Source: Ruminococcaceae bacterium R-25 (GTDB lineage: Bacteria; Bacillota; Clostridia; Saccharofermentanales; Saccharofermentanaceae). Taken from it: DNA of 64,000 bases. Both the position numbers and the translations under genes were made by a program. Shown here piece after piece: positions 8,605 through 16,674 of the stretch (its first letter is position 1; each line of letters opens with the position of its first letter). Location: assembly GCA_003149065.1 (NCBI GenBank), contig QGFZ01000002.1:744001-808000 (forward strand), given 5' to 3'. A model generated the notes under the pieces. That model ran no database searches. It saw only the letters and a program-made list of their open reading frames with translations, and was not told where the DNA came from.

Positions 8605-9509
8605 TAAAAAGACTTCACGTTTACTTCAAAGAGCGTTATCCGATAATACCGAGAATAATTTTGGGTATTATCCTTTTCCTTGAAATTCATTTCATCATCC
8701 TTCTTAACATGGGTGTCACCTGGAAAGAAGTTCATTTGGGACCTGCCGAAGCAACAGGTGCATTTACTGTCTTTGCATTTTTGCTGTGGCTTCGTATTGC
8801 TGACGACCTGAAGGACTTTGAGACAGATAAGAAACTGTTCCCTGAAAGGCCCCTTCCGAGCGGAAGAGTATTCAAGAAAGACGTCATGGTTGCATGCGTT
8901 ATCGTGCAGATCATTGCCATCGCGCTGAACGTTATCTTCATGCGCGAGAACATAATATTCTTCGTTATCCTCTACATCTACGGATATCTCATGAGCAAAT
9001 GGTTCTTCAAGAAAAAGAAGATCCAGCCGAGCCTTCCTCTAGCGCTTATTACGCATAATCCTGTACAGGCATTCATCAACCTCTACATCATTGCATTTAC
9101 GATCCAGAAATATAATCTTCCGGCGTTCACGCTGACCAACATAATGGCATTGTGGACACTCTATTTCCCGGCACTTATCTGGGAGGTTTCAAGAAAGATC
9201 AGAGCACCGAAAGACGAGACGGAATACACGACATATTCAAAGCTTTTCGGCTACAAGGATTCAACGAAGTTCGTGCTGATCCTTACTATCTTAGACATTA
9301 TCACGAACTTTATCCTTGTATGGAACCTCAACAAGATCTCGGTAGGAGTTCTCTTCCTTCTCGTTTCCTGGATGACATGGAAGTTCATCCAGTTCATTAA
9401 GAACCCCGAAAAGTTCGTCCTGGTAGAGAAAGTCGAGCTCTACACTTATCTGCAGGAATCGACGATGCTCTTAACTATCGTCTGCTTCATAATATTCGGA
9501 AAGATCTGA
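8601..9509 (+). CDS. UbiA-family prenyltransferase, unusual branch
   Basis: 302 aa, eight or nine membrane helices. The first Asp-rich motif reads DDLKDFETD (about residue 73), followed by PERPLPSGRV; the second polar loop reads KIRAPKDETEYTTYSKLFG. UbiA enzymes transfer a prenyl chain from its diphosphate to an aromatic ring, a lipid or a glycerol phosphate. The second loop differs from the DxxxD-type motif of menaquinone and heme-O enzymes, so this looks like a separate branch of unknown acceptor. It begins in a 4-bp overlap with psd and stops 1 nt before the second PEP-synthase-like gene. In archaea a UbiA enzyme acts between glycerol-phosphate prenylation and CarS, and the same enzyme classes sit together here. 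Confidence 0.8.
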   Translation: MIKRLHVYFKERYPIIPRIILGIILFLEIHFIILLNMGVTWKEVHLGPAEATGAFTVFAFLLWLRIADDLKDFETDKKLFPERPLPSGRVFKKDVMVACVIVQIIAIALNVIFMRENIIFFVILYIYGYLMSKWFFKKKKIQPSLPLALITHNPVQAFINLYIIAFTIQKYNLPAFTLTNIMALWTLYFPALIWEVSRKIRAPKDETEYTTYSKLFGYKDSTKFVLILTILDIITNFILVWNLNKISVGVLFLLVSWMTWKFIQFIKNPEKFVLVEKVELYTYLQESTMLLTIVCFIIFGKI

Positions 9510-9510
9510 A

Positions 9511-11784
9511 ATGTACGGCTCTAAGATCGACAATCTCATAAAGCTTCGTGACAACGGATTTAATGTTCCGGCGTTTACTGTTGTGCCTTATGAAGATGCG
9601 GTCAAAGGAGACCTTCAGTTTGATATGCCTTCTTCGGGAAAACTCTTTTCCGTAAGAAGTTCGGCAAATGTTGAAGACGGCGAATTCCAGAGCTTTGCAG
9701 GACAGTTTGATACATTCCTTAATGTCCCTGGCGAAAACGTAAAGGACAAGATAAAAGAGATCATCTCATCACTTAACAGCGACGGCGTAAAAGCATATTG
9801 CGAAAAGAGCGGCACCGATATTTCCGACATAAAGATGAACATCATAGTCCAGGACATGATCGATTCTGATATCGCAGGAGTTCTCTTTACAGCCAACCCG
9901 CAGGGTATCTTAAATGAGAGTGTCATAACGGTCGGAAGAGGCCTTGGCGAAGGCATCGTGTCCTCAAAAGTTGATACGACATCTTACTACTATAACCTCA
10001 CTGACAGGATCTGTTATTTCGAAGGAAAAGAAGACCTTTTAGATCAGGACAAGATCGAAGAACTGATCGGAATCTCCAATAAAATGAAGACCATTTTCGG
10101 CGAATATCTTGATATCGAATTTGCTGTTAAGAACGGCGTCATTTATATCCTTCAGGTGCGCCCGATCACAACGCTTAAGGCAGACGATCCGCTCATCATG
10201 GATAACAGCAATATCGTTGAAAGCTATCCGGGTATTTCATCGCCTCTTACGACTTCGTTCGTCGACTTGGTTTACAGCGGAGTATTTAAAGGTGTCTGCA
10301 GAAGGGTCCTAAAAAACGACAAAGAATTAAACAAGCACGAAGACGTTTTCCTCAACATGACAGGACATGTTAACGGACGCGTTTACTATAAGATCAGCAA
10401 CTGGTATACCGTAATCAAATTCCTGCCGATGAGCAAGAAGATAATACCTGTCTGGCAGGAGATGATGGGCGTCAGAAATAAGGCCTATAACGAAGACGAT
10501 GTAAAGGTCGGATTTTTCACGCGTATCGGAACATATTTCAATTCAGTGTATGAGCTCTGCGCGGTTCCGAAGAACATGAAAAAGCTCAATGAGAAATTCA
10601 TCGTGATCAATGATGATTTCTATAAAAAGTTCGATACGTCTTTATCGCCTGCAGAACTCGTTGCGCTATTCAACGATGTAAAGGTAAAACTTTTCGACTG
10701 CTGGGACGTAACGCTTCTTAATGACATGTATTCATTCATCTTTACCGGTCTTCTTAAGTCCAGGATGAAGAAGAAATACAAAAAAGACGACAACGAGATC
10801 AACGATTATATCAGCGGAATCTCTGACATCGAGAGCATGAAGCCTGTTATCGAGATCACAAGACTCGCCCTTCAAAAAGACGATATGAGCGAAGAAGAAT
10901 TCGCTAAAGCAAAGAAGGAATACATTAAGCTTTACGGCGACAGAAATCTCGAGGAATTAAAACTCGAGAGCAGGACATTCAGGAGCAACCCTGAGCTTTT
11001 GGACTGGCGCATAAACCAGTACAGAAAAGACATGCAAAGGCTTGAATCAACTTGGGATAGTTTCAACAAAGAAAAGAATACAGAAGATAAGTACGATGCA
11101 CTCACGAGATTTTATGTTAAGAAAAGTTCATTAGGTATCTATAACCGCGAGATCTCAAGGCTTAACAGGAGCCGCATTTACGGCATCGTAAGACTCATCA
11201 TTGATGCCCTTGGCGCGAAATATAAAGAACAGGGCCTGATCGAAAAAGCACACGATATCTACTACATGAAGATAGATGAAGCATTGGGCCTCGCGTCAGA
11301 TCCTCATGACATGAGAAAGACTGTATCTGACCGAAAGGACCAGTATAAACTCTACCGTGAACTGCCGCCTTATTCGAGACTGATCTTTTCTGAAGGTCCG
11401 TTTAACAAGCGCCATACAAACGTTAACCGTTATCACAAAAAGTTTAACGACAATGAGCTTTCGGGAGTGCCTTGTTCAGGCGGCATCTGCGAAGGCGAAG
11501 CGCTCGTAATAACTGACGTTAACGACACAGGCGATGTGAAGGATAAGATCCTGATCACTAAGATGACCGATCCCGGCTGGGTATTCCTTTTAACACAGGC
11601 AAAGGGAGTTATCTCAGAGAAGGGATCACTCCTGTCCCATACCGCAATAATCTCAAGAGAGATCGGCATTCCTTCGATCGTAGGCGTTAAAGATCTGATG
11701 GATACAGTGCAGTCAGGTGACATCATAAGGATGAACGGCGATAAGGGAAAGATAGAGATAGTAAAAAGGAGCAGCAATACATGA
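9511..11784 (+). CDS. PEP synthase-like phosphotransferase (ATP-grasp + phosphohistidine domain), copy 2
   Basis: 757 aa, same domain order as the gene at 4626 but clearly diverged. ATP-grasp region residues 1-225 (SVRSSANVEDGEFQSFAGQF, TANPQGILNESVI, GRGLGEGIVSSK, IYILQVRPITTL), central domain 230-650, and C-terminal swivelling domain with LLSHTAIISREIGIPSIVG (H710). There is no PEP/pyruvate barrel. The N-terminus is shorter than copy 1, beginning almost directly with the nucleotide-binding fold. Two diverged copies in one operon suggest two phosphorylation steps on different acceptors, or phosphorylation of the same chain twice (inference). It overlaps the following acyltransferase gene by ATGA. 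Confidence 0.8.
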   Translation: MYGSKIDNLIKLRDNGFNVPAFTVVPYEDAVKGDLQFDMPSSGKLFSVRSSANVEDGEFQSFAGQFDTFLNVPGENVKDKIKEIISSLNSDGVKAYCEKSGTDISDIKMNIIVQDMIDSDIAGVLFTANPQGILNESVITVGRGLGEGIVSSKVDTTSYYYNLTDRICYFEGKEDLLDQDKIEELIGISNKMKTIFGEYLDIEFAVKNGVIYILQVRPITTLKADDPLIMDNSNIVESYPGISSPLTTSFVDLVYSGVFKGVCRRVLKNDKELNKHEDVFLNMTGHVNGRVYYKISNWYTVIKFLPMSKKIIPVWQEMMGVRNKAYNEDDVKVGFFTRIGTYFNSVYELCAVPKNMKKLNEKFIVINDDFYKKFDTSLSPAELVALFNDVKVKLFDCWDVTLLNDMYSFIFTGLLKSRMKKKYKKDDNEINDYISGISDIESMKPVIEITRLALQKDDMSEEEFAKAKKEYIKLYGDRNLEELKLESRTFRSNPELLDWRINQYRKDMQRLESTWDSFNKEKNTEDKYDALTRFYVKKSSLGIYNREISRLNRSRIYGIVRLIIDALGAKYKEQGLIEKAHDIYYMKIDEALGLASDPHDMRKTVSDRKDQYKLYRELPPYSRLIFSEGPFNKRHTNVNRYHKKFNDNELSGVPCSGGICEGEALVITDVNDTGDVKDKILITKMTDPGWVFLLTQAKGVISEKGSLLSHTAIISREIGIPSIVGVKDLMDTVQSGDIIRMNGDKGKIEIVKRSSNT

Positions 11785-12851
11785 AGTTAGTTAAGTTCGA
11801 CAAGAAAGAAAAATACATCAAGGATTTTGTTAAGCTCGCAACGGTCATTTACGACTCGAACGACAACATGGAAGATCCGGATTCGATCAAAAAGATCCTT
11901 AAAGGCGAGCATCCTTTGAGCAAGTATTTCTCGCTTGCAAAATTCCTTATTTACGATGATTCGGATATCGTTAAAGGACGCTTCTGCATCACGTCTTATG
12001 AGGGTGATGAGACAGCGTACCTCGGCTTTTTCGAATGCGTTAATGATGCAGACGTTGCAAAGTTTTTATTCGACAGCGCATACGCATATTGCAGCGAAAA
12101 TGGTTTTGCAAAGATTCAGGGTCCTGTCGATGCTTCCTTCTGGATCAAGTACAGACTTAAGATCAACAAGTTTGAGGCTCCTTATACGGGCGAGCCTTAC
12201 AACAAGGATTACTATTTAAAGCTTTTCGAAGACAACGGTTTTACTGTTGCCGAGCACTACACATCACATGCTTTCAGAAGCGTCGGTGAGGAATATAAGA
12301 ATCCGAAGTTTGAAGAGCATTACCAGGAATTCCTTAACGCGGGATATGAGATAAGGAGCCCTAAGGAAGAAGAGTTTTCGCAGGCGATAGATGATGTCTA
12401 CAGACTCGTTACTGACCTCTACAGCGACTTCCCGATCTTCAAGGACGTTAAGCAGGAGGACTTCAGGGAAGTCTTCATGAGCTATAAGCAGATAATGAAC
12501 ATGAGCATGACAAAGCTCGCTTACTTTAACGGCAAAGCAGTCGGCTTCTATGTATCGATCCCGGATTACGGCAATCTCGTTTATCACACGGGTAATCCTA
12601 TCAATATCGCGAAGATACTCATGACGAAGAAAAAGCCCCAGCGATATGTAATGCTCTACATGGGTGTTGACCAGCAGCACAGGGGATTGGGAAAAGCGCT
12701 CGTTTACGCGATCATGAAAGAACTTATGGCATCAGGGCTTCCGAGCATCGGCGCCCTCATGAGAGACGGCAAATTAACACAGACTTATGCGAACGGTGAC
12801 ATCACCGGCGTTTACGAATATGTACTTTTGGAAAGGAAGATAGAGAAATGA
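11781..12851 (+). CDS. YghO-like GNAT-fold acyltransferase
   Basis: 356 aa. The layout resembles YghO-type proteins of the GNAT superfamily: an N-terminal degenerate GNAT half with the segment FAKIQGPVDASFWIKYRLKI (about residues 110-130), then a C-terminal GNAT half with an acyl-CoA loop of the form QHRGLGKALVYAI (about residue 295) before a conserved-looking GALMRDG. The acyl donor and acceptor are unknown. Its position between a phosphotransferase and an acyl-adenylating enzyme, with ATGA overlaps on both sides, suggests that it moves an acyl chain activated by the next gene onto the operon's lipid product (inference). Confidence 0.65.
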   Translation: MKLVKFDKKEKYIKDFVKLATVIYDSNDNMEDPDSIKKILKGEHPLSKYFSLAKFLIYDDSDIVKGRFCITSYEGDETAYLGFFECVNDADVAKFLFDSAYAYCSENGFAKIQGPVDASFWIKYRLKINKFEAPYTGEPYNKDYYLKLFEDNGFTVAEHYTSHAFRSVGEEYKNPKFEEHYQEFLNAGYEIRSPKEEEFSQAIDDVYRLVTDLYSDFPIFKDVKQEDFREVFMSYKQIMNMSMTKLAYFNGKAVGFYVSIPDYGNLVYHTGNPINIAKILMTKKKPQRYVMLYMGVDQQHRGLGKALVYAIMKELMASGLPSIGALMRDGKLTQTYANGDITGVYEYVLLERKIEK

Positions 12852-14305
12852 ATGAACTCGAAAAGTTTTTAAGAGCAGACTACGAAAAGTGGAAGGACAA
12901 TGATTATCTTCACGAGATGGTGGACGGCAAGTATGTCGGTATCACTTTCGGAGAATTCATAGAGAAGGTAAATTATCTTGCGACTTATCTCATCAATAAC
13001 GGCTTTAAAGATAAGCACATCGGAATCTACAGTCCGAACTCGCTTGCATGGATGATTTCTGACGTTGCGATAATGAACTATGTTGGCTTAAGCGTCGGAC
13101 TTAATAAAGACTGGAAAGACGATAACCTTGATTATGCGATCGGCAAATGTGAGATCTCCCTGATGCTTTACAGCAAGTGTCTGGAAGATAAGATCGATGC
13201 GGTAAGAGGCAAGTATCCTGATGTCCGTTTCATCTGCATCGAAGAGGATTTCGATAAGATGCTCGAAGAAGGAAAGGCTGCATGCAAGGAGCTTTTCGCT
13301 CTTGAACCTGTCGATGAGGACAAGCCTGCGAAGATCGTATTTACGAGCGGATCGACATCTTTCCCTAAGGCAGTAATGCTCTCTATCAAGAACATCTATT
13401 CGAGTTATGAAGCATTGGGCAAAAGGATCCAGGTCGACACGAATGACGTCTGCTATCTGTTCCTGCCCCTCAATCACACATACGGTTCGATCTTCAATTT
13501 CCTTTATTCTCTGGTATTCGGCTACAGCATTTACCTCACAGGTGACATCAAGAATATGGCTCAGGAAATGATGATGGTAAAGCCCACGGTCTTCTGCGCA
13601 GTACCTCTTGTCTGCGTTAAGTTCTGTGAGGGCGCGAAGGCAATGAACGTACCTTTGAAGATGCTCCTTGGCGGCAGAATGAGATATCTCTTTATCGGAG
13701 GTTCGTGCCTGCCTTACGATATCCGTCAGGCATTCATCGACCAGGGCATCAACCCCATGAACGCATATGCTCTTTCTGAGACATCTTCAGGCTTTTCAAT
13801 TGACTATCCTGACGTTACCGATATGGACAGTGCCGGCACGCTTTTAGAGTATGTTGACGCGAAAGTAATCGATCCTGATGAGGACGGTATCGGCGAACTC
13901 GCGATCAAGGGACCTAACGTTTTCCATGGTTATCTTAACGATCCTGAAGCTACAAAGAGAGCCTTTAACGAAGAAGGCTATTTCCTCACAGGAGACCTGG
14001 GAAAGATCGTCGGCAACATGGTCTATGTCAAGGGAAGAAAGGACACGATGCTCGTTCTCTTAAACGGCGAAAATGTTTCTTCCAAGCGTATCGCTGATAA
14101 GGTCAAGGAAGCAGATCCGAGGATCGCATCCGTTAAGGCTTATATCAGAGATGATCTTCTTACCTGCGATATCTTCGTAAAGGATAAGTCCTTCGTCAAC
14201 GATGACTGGCAGGCCGTTATCGACAGAGTCAATGAGGATCTCTCGAAATACGAGAAGATCAGAAAATTCAGCGTCACAGATATCGGAGCGCTGCTAAAAG
14301 GCTGA
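12848..14305 (+). CDS. acyl-CoA synthetase / acyl-AMP ligase (ANL superfamily)
   Basis: 485 aa. Adenylate-forming enzyme: phosphate loop FTSGSTSFPKAVMLS (residues about 168-182), aromatic/ATP motif YALSETSSG, and the hinge region YFLTGDLGKI followed by KGRKDTMLVLLNGENVS. The C-terminal lid is present (SKYEKIRKF carries a candidate catalytic Lys). It should activate a carboxylic acid, probably a fatty acid, with ATP. It is shorter than typical long-chain acyl-CoA synthetases and has no membrane segment. As last gene of the eight-gene operon it overlaps the acyltransferase start by ATGA. No carrier protein gene is next to it, so CoA is the simplest acceptor. Confidence 0.82.
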   Translation: MNELEKFLRADYEKWKDNDYLHEMVDGKYVGITFGEFIEKVNYLATYLINNGFKDKHIGIYSPNSLAWMISDVAIMNYVGLSVGLNKDWKDDNLDYAIGKCEISLMLYSKCLEDKIDAVRGKYPDVRFICIEEDFDKMLEEGKAACKELFALEPVDEDKPAKIVFTSGSTSFPKAVMLSIKNIYSSYEALGKRIQVDTNDVCYLFLPLNHTYGSIFNFLYSLVFGYSIYLTGDIKNMAQEMMMVKPTVFCAVPLVCVKFCEGAKAMNVPLKMLLGGRMRYLFIGGSCLPYDIRQAFIDQGINPMNAYALSETSSGFSIDYPDVTDMDSAGTLLEYVDAKVIDPDEDGIGELAIKGPNVFHGYLNDPEATKRAFNEEGYFLTGDLGKIVGNMVYVKGRKDTMLVLLNGENVSSKRIADKVKEADPRIASVKAYIRDDLLTCDIFVKDKSFVNDDWQAVIDRVNEDLSKYEKIRKFSVTDIGALLKG

Positions 14306-14335
14306 ACATTCTAAGGCAGTTTATCAGCCTTCAAA
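14298..14335 (+). terminator. possible hairpin at the end of the lipid operon
   Basis: AAGGCTGA, which contains the stop codon of the last gene, is repeated inverted as TCAGCCTT about 20 nt later. The following bases are A-rich rather than T-rich, so its use as terminator is uncertain. Confidence 0.35.
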
Positions 14336-14351
14336 AATGACACATAAGATT

Positions 14352-14396
14352 CCCCGTTTTATGGTTATAATGGTTTTCATCACACCAGAAACGGGG
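14352..14396. promoter_or_regulatory. dcd promoter region inside an inverted repeat
   Basis: CCCCGTTT (14352-14359) and AAACGGGG (14389-14396) are exact inverted copies flanking the TATAAT at 14366-14371. Only the right arm would be in the transcript, so the symmetry, if meaningful, acts on DNA, for instance as an operator pair. No clear -35 box is seen. Confidence 0.35.
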
Positions 14397-14406
14397 ACTT
14401 GTTTTT

Positions 14407-14943
14407 ATGATCTTATCCGACAAGACAATACTTAAGATGCTCGAAGAAAAGACTCTTACTATAGAGCCTGTTACACCTGAACAGATCCAGCCTGCAAGCG
14501 TCGATATACGCCTTGGAAATACCTTCAGTATTGTTGATGATACGCCTTCCAGCGTTATCACTCTCGAAAATGAGATCAAGTATAAGACGATCACAACTGA
14601 CACATTCCTCATCATGCCGGGCCAGTTCGTGCTCGCCACGACGATGGAATATTTCGAGCTCCCCGATAACCTTACTGCATTCGTTGAAGGCAGAAGCTCT
14701 TTGGGCAGAATGGGCCTCTTTATCCAGAACGCCAGCTGGGTTGATCCGGGCTTCAAGGGCGAGATCACGTTGGAGCTTTATAACGCCAACAGATGTGCGA
14801 TCGAACTTAAGGCGGGAAGAAGAGTCGGCCAGCTTGTTTTCGCGAAGATGGACGATCATGCATTGAATCCCTACGACGGCAAGTATCAGGGCCAGAAGGG
14901 CGCGACAGGATCCAGAGTATTTAAGGATAAAGAAAATAACTGA
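14407..14943 (+). CDS. dcd: dCTP deaminase (possibly bifunctional, dUMP-forming)
   Basis: 178 aa, normal length. Converts dCTP toward dUTP/dUMP for dTTP synthesis. Seen: [23 protein letters not shown], and [17 protein letters not shown], in which the Glu of TLEL is the catalytic base. The [10 protein letters not shown] stretch resembles bifunctional dCTP deaminase/dUTPase enzymes more than the monofunctional E. coli form (AHRIDPGW), so direct dUMP formation is plausible (inference). A -10 box TATAAT lies at 14366-14371, flanked by an inverted repeat CCCCGTTT (14352-14359) / AAACGGGG (14389-14396). Confidence 0.92.
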   Translation: MILSDKTILKMLEEKTLTIEPVTPEQIQPASVDIRLGNTFSIVDDTPSSVITLENEIKYKTITTDTFLIMPGQFVLATTMEYFELPDNLTAFVEGRSSLGRMGLFIQNASWVDPGFKGEITLELYNANRCAIELKAGRRVGQLVFAKMDDHALNPYDGKYQGQKGATGSRVFKDKENN

Positions 14944-15045
14944 TATCCGATTTTTGAATCAGGCAGGAACCCCTCAACCTTGATTTGGCTGCTCCCTAGT
15001 ATTATCATTTTGCAGTAAAAATCAGATTAGAAATCAGGTATTTTA

Positions 15046-15813
15046 ATGGGCTATTTATACGAGACGCATCTTCATACATGTGAGGCAAGTGCATGCGGCA
15101 AAGTGCACGGTGAAGATTACATTCCTTACATGATGGAAAAAGGTTATGCCGGAATGGTCGTTACGGATCATTTCTTCAACGGCAACACTTGCGTTCCCGA
15201 AAATCTTTCCTGGAAGGAAAGAGTTGAGATTTACTGCTCCGGCTACGAGCGTGCTTTAAAGGCCGCTGAGGGCAAGGATTTCAATGTAATGTTCGGCATC
15301 GAATTCAATTTCTGGAAAGACGAATATCTCATTTACGGCGTTGATAAGCAGTGGCTACTTGATAACGAATGCATCATGAACATGACAAGGCATGAGCTCC
15401 TTGAAGCCGTTCACAAGGCTGGCGGCGTCATGATCCAGGCACACCCTTACAGAGAAAGAGATTATCTTGAAGACATCAAGCTCGCACCGACAGCCTGTGA
15501 TGGCGTTGAGGTTTATAACGCTGCAAACAAACCCAATATGAATGCGCTCGGATATGAATACTGCAAGAAGTTAGGACTCCCCATGACTGCAGGTTCCGAC
15601 ATTCACTACTATAATGACAATCCCATGGGAGCAATGCTTTTCGAGAGAAAGATCGAATCGGTAAAGGACCTCGCAAAGGCCCTGGTCGACGGCTCCGGAA
15701 TCCCTGTGTCGCTCAACCCTGACGGCACGATCATTCCTGTATCCGAAATGCCCGAGCAGACTGTATCTACAGAGCTTCCCACACTTCCTGTCATCTATCC
15801 CGAAGGACAGTAA
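15046..15813 (+). CDS. PHP-domain phosphoesterase
   Basis: 255 aa. Metal-binding PHP motifs in order: ETHLHTCE (residues 6-13), VVTDHFFNG (about 39), GIEFNF (about 84), IQAHPYRERD (about 130) and AGSDIHYYN (about 185). These fit a trinuclear metal site of PHP phosphoesterases related to histidinol-phosphatase, YciV/nucleoside 3',5'-bisphosphate phosphatase and polymerase PHP domains. The extra AxxCGK after HLHT is seen in many clostridial members. The substrate is unknown. The C-terminal 30 residues are Pro/Thr/Glu-rich. It is monocistronic by spacing. Confidence 0.8.
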   Translation: MGYLYETHLHTCEASACGKVHGEDYIPYMMEKGYAGMVVTDHFFNGNTCVPENLSWKERVEIYCSGYERALKAAEGKDFNVMFGIEFNFWKDEYLIYGVDKQWLLDNECIMNMTRHELLEAVHKAGGVMIQAHPYRERDYLEDIKLAPTACDGVEVYNAANKPNMNALGYEYCKKLGLPMTAGSDIHYYNDNPMGAMLFERKIESVKDLAKALVDGSGIPVSLNPDGTIIPVSEMPEQTVSTELPTLPVIYPEGQ

Positions 15814-15858
15814 TTAAACTCTATTCAGAATAGTTATAAGGAATCGAAAATAAACCTA

Positions 15859-15887
15859 TTGACATAGCAGGTAATACGTGTTAGATT
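15859..15887 (+). promoter_or_regulatory. sigma-A-type promoter of the ECF S-component leader
   Basis: TTGACA (15859-15864), a 17-nt spacer and TAGATT (15882-15887) make a near-consensus promoter. Transcription would start about 15894 and yield an untranslated leader of nearly 190 nt before the transporter gene. Confidence 0.8.
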
Positions 15888-15917
15888 TGTCGCAATCAAG
15901 CGGAAGGAGAAGCGAAT

Positions 15918-15998
15918 ATGAATAGCATTACTACAACTACGATGCATACCATGTGCTGTTTTGAAGTCACTCTCCCGCGAATGACCGGCATCTGTTGA
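15918..15998 (+). CDS. leader peptide upstream of ECF S-component
   Basis: A 26-codon reading frame with a good ribosome site (AGGAG at 15905-15909, 8 nt before ATG). Its product is rich in Thr (run of four, residues 5-8) and Met and holds three Cys (CC at 13-14 and the last residue). It lies between a strong promoter and a hairpin terminator. CTCCCG inside the frame (15972-15977) is complementary to the 5' arm of the terminator, so ribosome position can choose between antiterminator and terminator. A peptide-free riboswitch reading of the same region cannot be excluded. Confidence 0.55.
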   Translation: MNSITTTTMHTMCCFEVTLPRMTGIC

Positions 15999-16035
15999 AT
16001 GCCATCTTGATCTAAAAATCTAAATCAGGTTATCG

Positions 16036-16066
16036 ACGGGAGTTTTTATAAAGAGCTCCCGTTTTT
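16036..16066 (+). terminator. attenuator terminator before ECF S-component
   Basis: ACGGGAG (16036-16042) pairs with CTCCCGT (16056-16062), followed by TTTTT. It sits between the leader frame and the transporter gene, whose RBS begins at 16071, so it must be bypassed for expression. The competing partner is CTCCCG at 15972-15977. Confidence 0.75.
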
Positions 16067-16085
16067 GATAAGAAAGGACATGACA

Positions 16086-16634
16086 ATGAGCAGTAAAGAA
16101 AACAACAGAAACAACTTGAAGAAAATCGCATACGCAGGCGTGCTTGCAGCACTGGTATTTATCGGCACGGAACTTCACATCCCGACCGCGATCGGGCACA
16201 TCAATCTAGGTGACCTCATGATACTCGTAAGCTCATATATCTTAGGCCCTCTGGCCTTTTTCCCGGCAGCGATCGGCTCTACATTGGCAGACCTTCTTGC
16301 AGGTTATCCGCAGTATGCAGTTGCAACGTTCCTTATCAAAGGAATCATGGGTCTTGTTGCAGGTGTGCTTCTTAAGAGAAATGCAGAAGGAAAGACACAT
16401 CTGGTAAGAAAGCTCTCCGTTTCATTGGTAACGGAACTCATCATGATCGCAGGCTATTTTGCGTTTGAATCACTGCCTTTTATGTATGGCGTTGAAGCGG
16501 CATTGGGTTCAGTAATACCTAACGGTATTCAGGCAAGTGCGGCGATCGTCGGAGCAGTACCGCTTATGTATGTGAAGCTCTTCGATAAGTTCCAGTTGTC
16601 ACAACAGAAAAGTGAGGTTCGTGGTATAATCTGA
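16086..16634 (+). CDS. ECF transporter S-component (vitamin-type substrate unknown)
   Basis: 182 aa, about six membrane helices. Typical small S-component: after a short polar N-terminus, KKIAYAGVLAALVFIGTELH, INLGDLMILVSSYILGP, and GYPQYAVATFLIKGIMGL, a stretch characteristic of the ECF S family that includes riboflavin-, HMP- and related vitamin carriers. It would bind the substrate in the membrane and share an energising EcfAAT module encoded elsewhere. The ATG at 16086 is preferred because AGAAAGGA ends 7 nt before it; an ATG at 16080 is too close. Expression appears controlled by the upstream leader and terminator. Confidence 0.82.
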   Translation: MSSKENNRNNLKKIAYAGVLAALVFIGTELHIPTAIGHINLGDLMILVSSYILGPLAFFPAAIGSTLADLLAGYPQYAVATFLIKGIMGLVAGVLLKRNAEGKTHLVRKLSVSLVTELIMIAGYFAFESLPFMYGVEAALGSVIPNGIQASAAIVGAVPLMYVKLFDKFQLSQQKSEVRGII

Positions 16635-16674
16635 TTGTTGTAATAGTAAACTTTATGGAATAAGGAGTAACACT

